Assembly (NCBI GenBank): GCA_964396245.1
Contig: CAYNEO010000014.1
Coordinates: forward strand, 5,593-69,592
DNA from: CAYNEO01 sp964396245
Lineage (GTDB): Bacteria; Zixibacteria; MSB-5A5; GN15; FEB-12
Reading direction: 5' to 3'
DNA: 64,000 nucleotides
Made by a program: the position numbers and the translations under genes. Positions 63,893 to 64,000 of this stretch are shown here, one piece after another; position 1 is the first letter of the stretch, and the number at the start of each line of letters is the position of its first letter. The notes beneath the pieces are model-generated. The model had not been told where the DNA came from and did no database searches. It saw nothing but the letters and a program-made list of their open reading frames with translations.

Positions 63893-64000
63893 CGTAATCT
63901 GGAATCGCTCCTTATATCATAATGGTTGGATCCGGGCGTATTTCTGGCTTGCGTCGATCTCCACCCACAATTTTCTTGACCCCTTTCCTTAAACACTTTA

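Noticed and set aside
63787..63996. Minus-strand small frame at the right edge
   Set aside because: It runs through the repeat units and has no SD or family signal.

Overview
This 64 kb window is chromosomal DNA, GC-rich and densely coding, from a Gram-negative-type bacterium. The best fit is the FCB (Fibrobacteres-Chlorobi-Bacteroidetes) side of the tree, for example Zixibacteria or a neighbour. Three things seen in the sequence point there: two secreted proteins end in the NPFNPTT...KMxLLK type of C-terminal sorting domain; an LpxH-like lipid A enzyme is present; and a recurring TAnnTT promoter element with a TTG box 19-20 nt upstream resembles the Bacteroidetes -33/-7 promoter. The exact phylum is an inference. 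I see no phage, insertion sequence, CRISPR array or rRNA. One tRNA gene (tRNA-Arg, anticodon ACG) is present.

Layout. 1-5.2 kb: the end of a sigma-54 activator, an operon of nitrilase, aminotransferase and crotonase, and a secreted metallo-beta-lactamase-fold protein. 5.2-15.6 kb: a putative secreted HEXXH peptidase with a DsrE-like protein, a nine-PAS histidine kinase, a renalase-like FAD protein, two membrane DUF proteins, and a small secreted peptide next to an HTH regulator. 15.9-20.1 kb: a 1396-residue protein combining a Ser/Thr kinase, TPR repeats, GAF and an AAA+/HTH module, with a possible 125-nt structured RNA gene divergent from it. 20.6-28.9 kb: a secreted transglutaminase, DUF2914, DUF362 and CGGC proteins, a SagB-like oxidoreductase, an MscS channel, tRNA-Arg and a PP2C phosphatase. 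29.1-34.9 kb: two surface proteins sharing a module of about 100 residues. 35-42.6 kb: VanZ, a TrkA-type potassium channel, a transporter with a very long charged tail, and the htpX-hlyC-yqaA cluster. 42.7-51.9 kb: an RlmD-type methyltransferase, a DUF885 hydrolase, HIT/aconitase-like/DinB genes, a beta-barrel candidate, a peroxiredoxin with an in-frame TGA at its catalytic cysteine, an orphan DNA methyltransferase and an NTF2-like protein. 52-64 kb: lpxH, purL, a fatty acid hydroxylase, then the housekeeping run tilS-hpt-ftsH-folP-cdaA-lepA.

How the genes work together. The right third is core metabolism and information processing: lysidine on tRNA, purine synthesis and salvage, membrane proteolysis, folate, c-di-AMP and elongation factor 4. 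The left two thirds are rich in sensing and envelope functions: kinases, a phosphatase, sigma-54-type regulators, secreted hydrolases and channels.

Most notable items: (1) the peroxiredoxin at 49445-50152, which reads as a selenoprotein (UGA in place of the peroxidatic Cys); (2) a LeuC-like aconitase-fold protein with a duplicated N-terminal HTH and lost Fe-S ligands; (3) the kinase-TPR-GAF-AAA+ fusion whose GAFTGA loop is degenerate; (4) the structured RNA candidate at 20276-20404; (5) the shared FCB-like promoter motif, with several probably leaderless genes.
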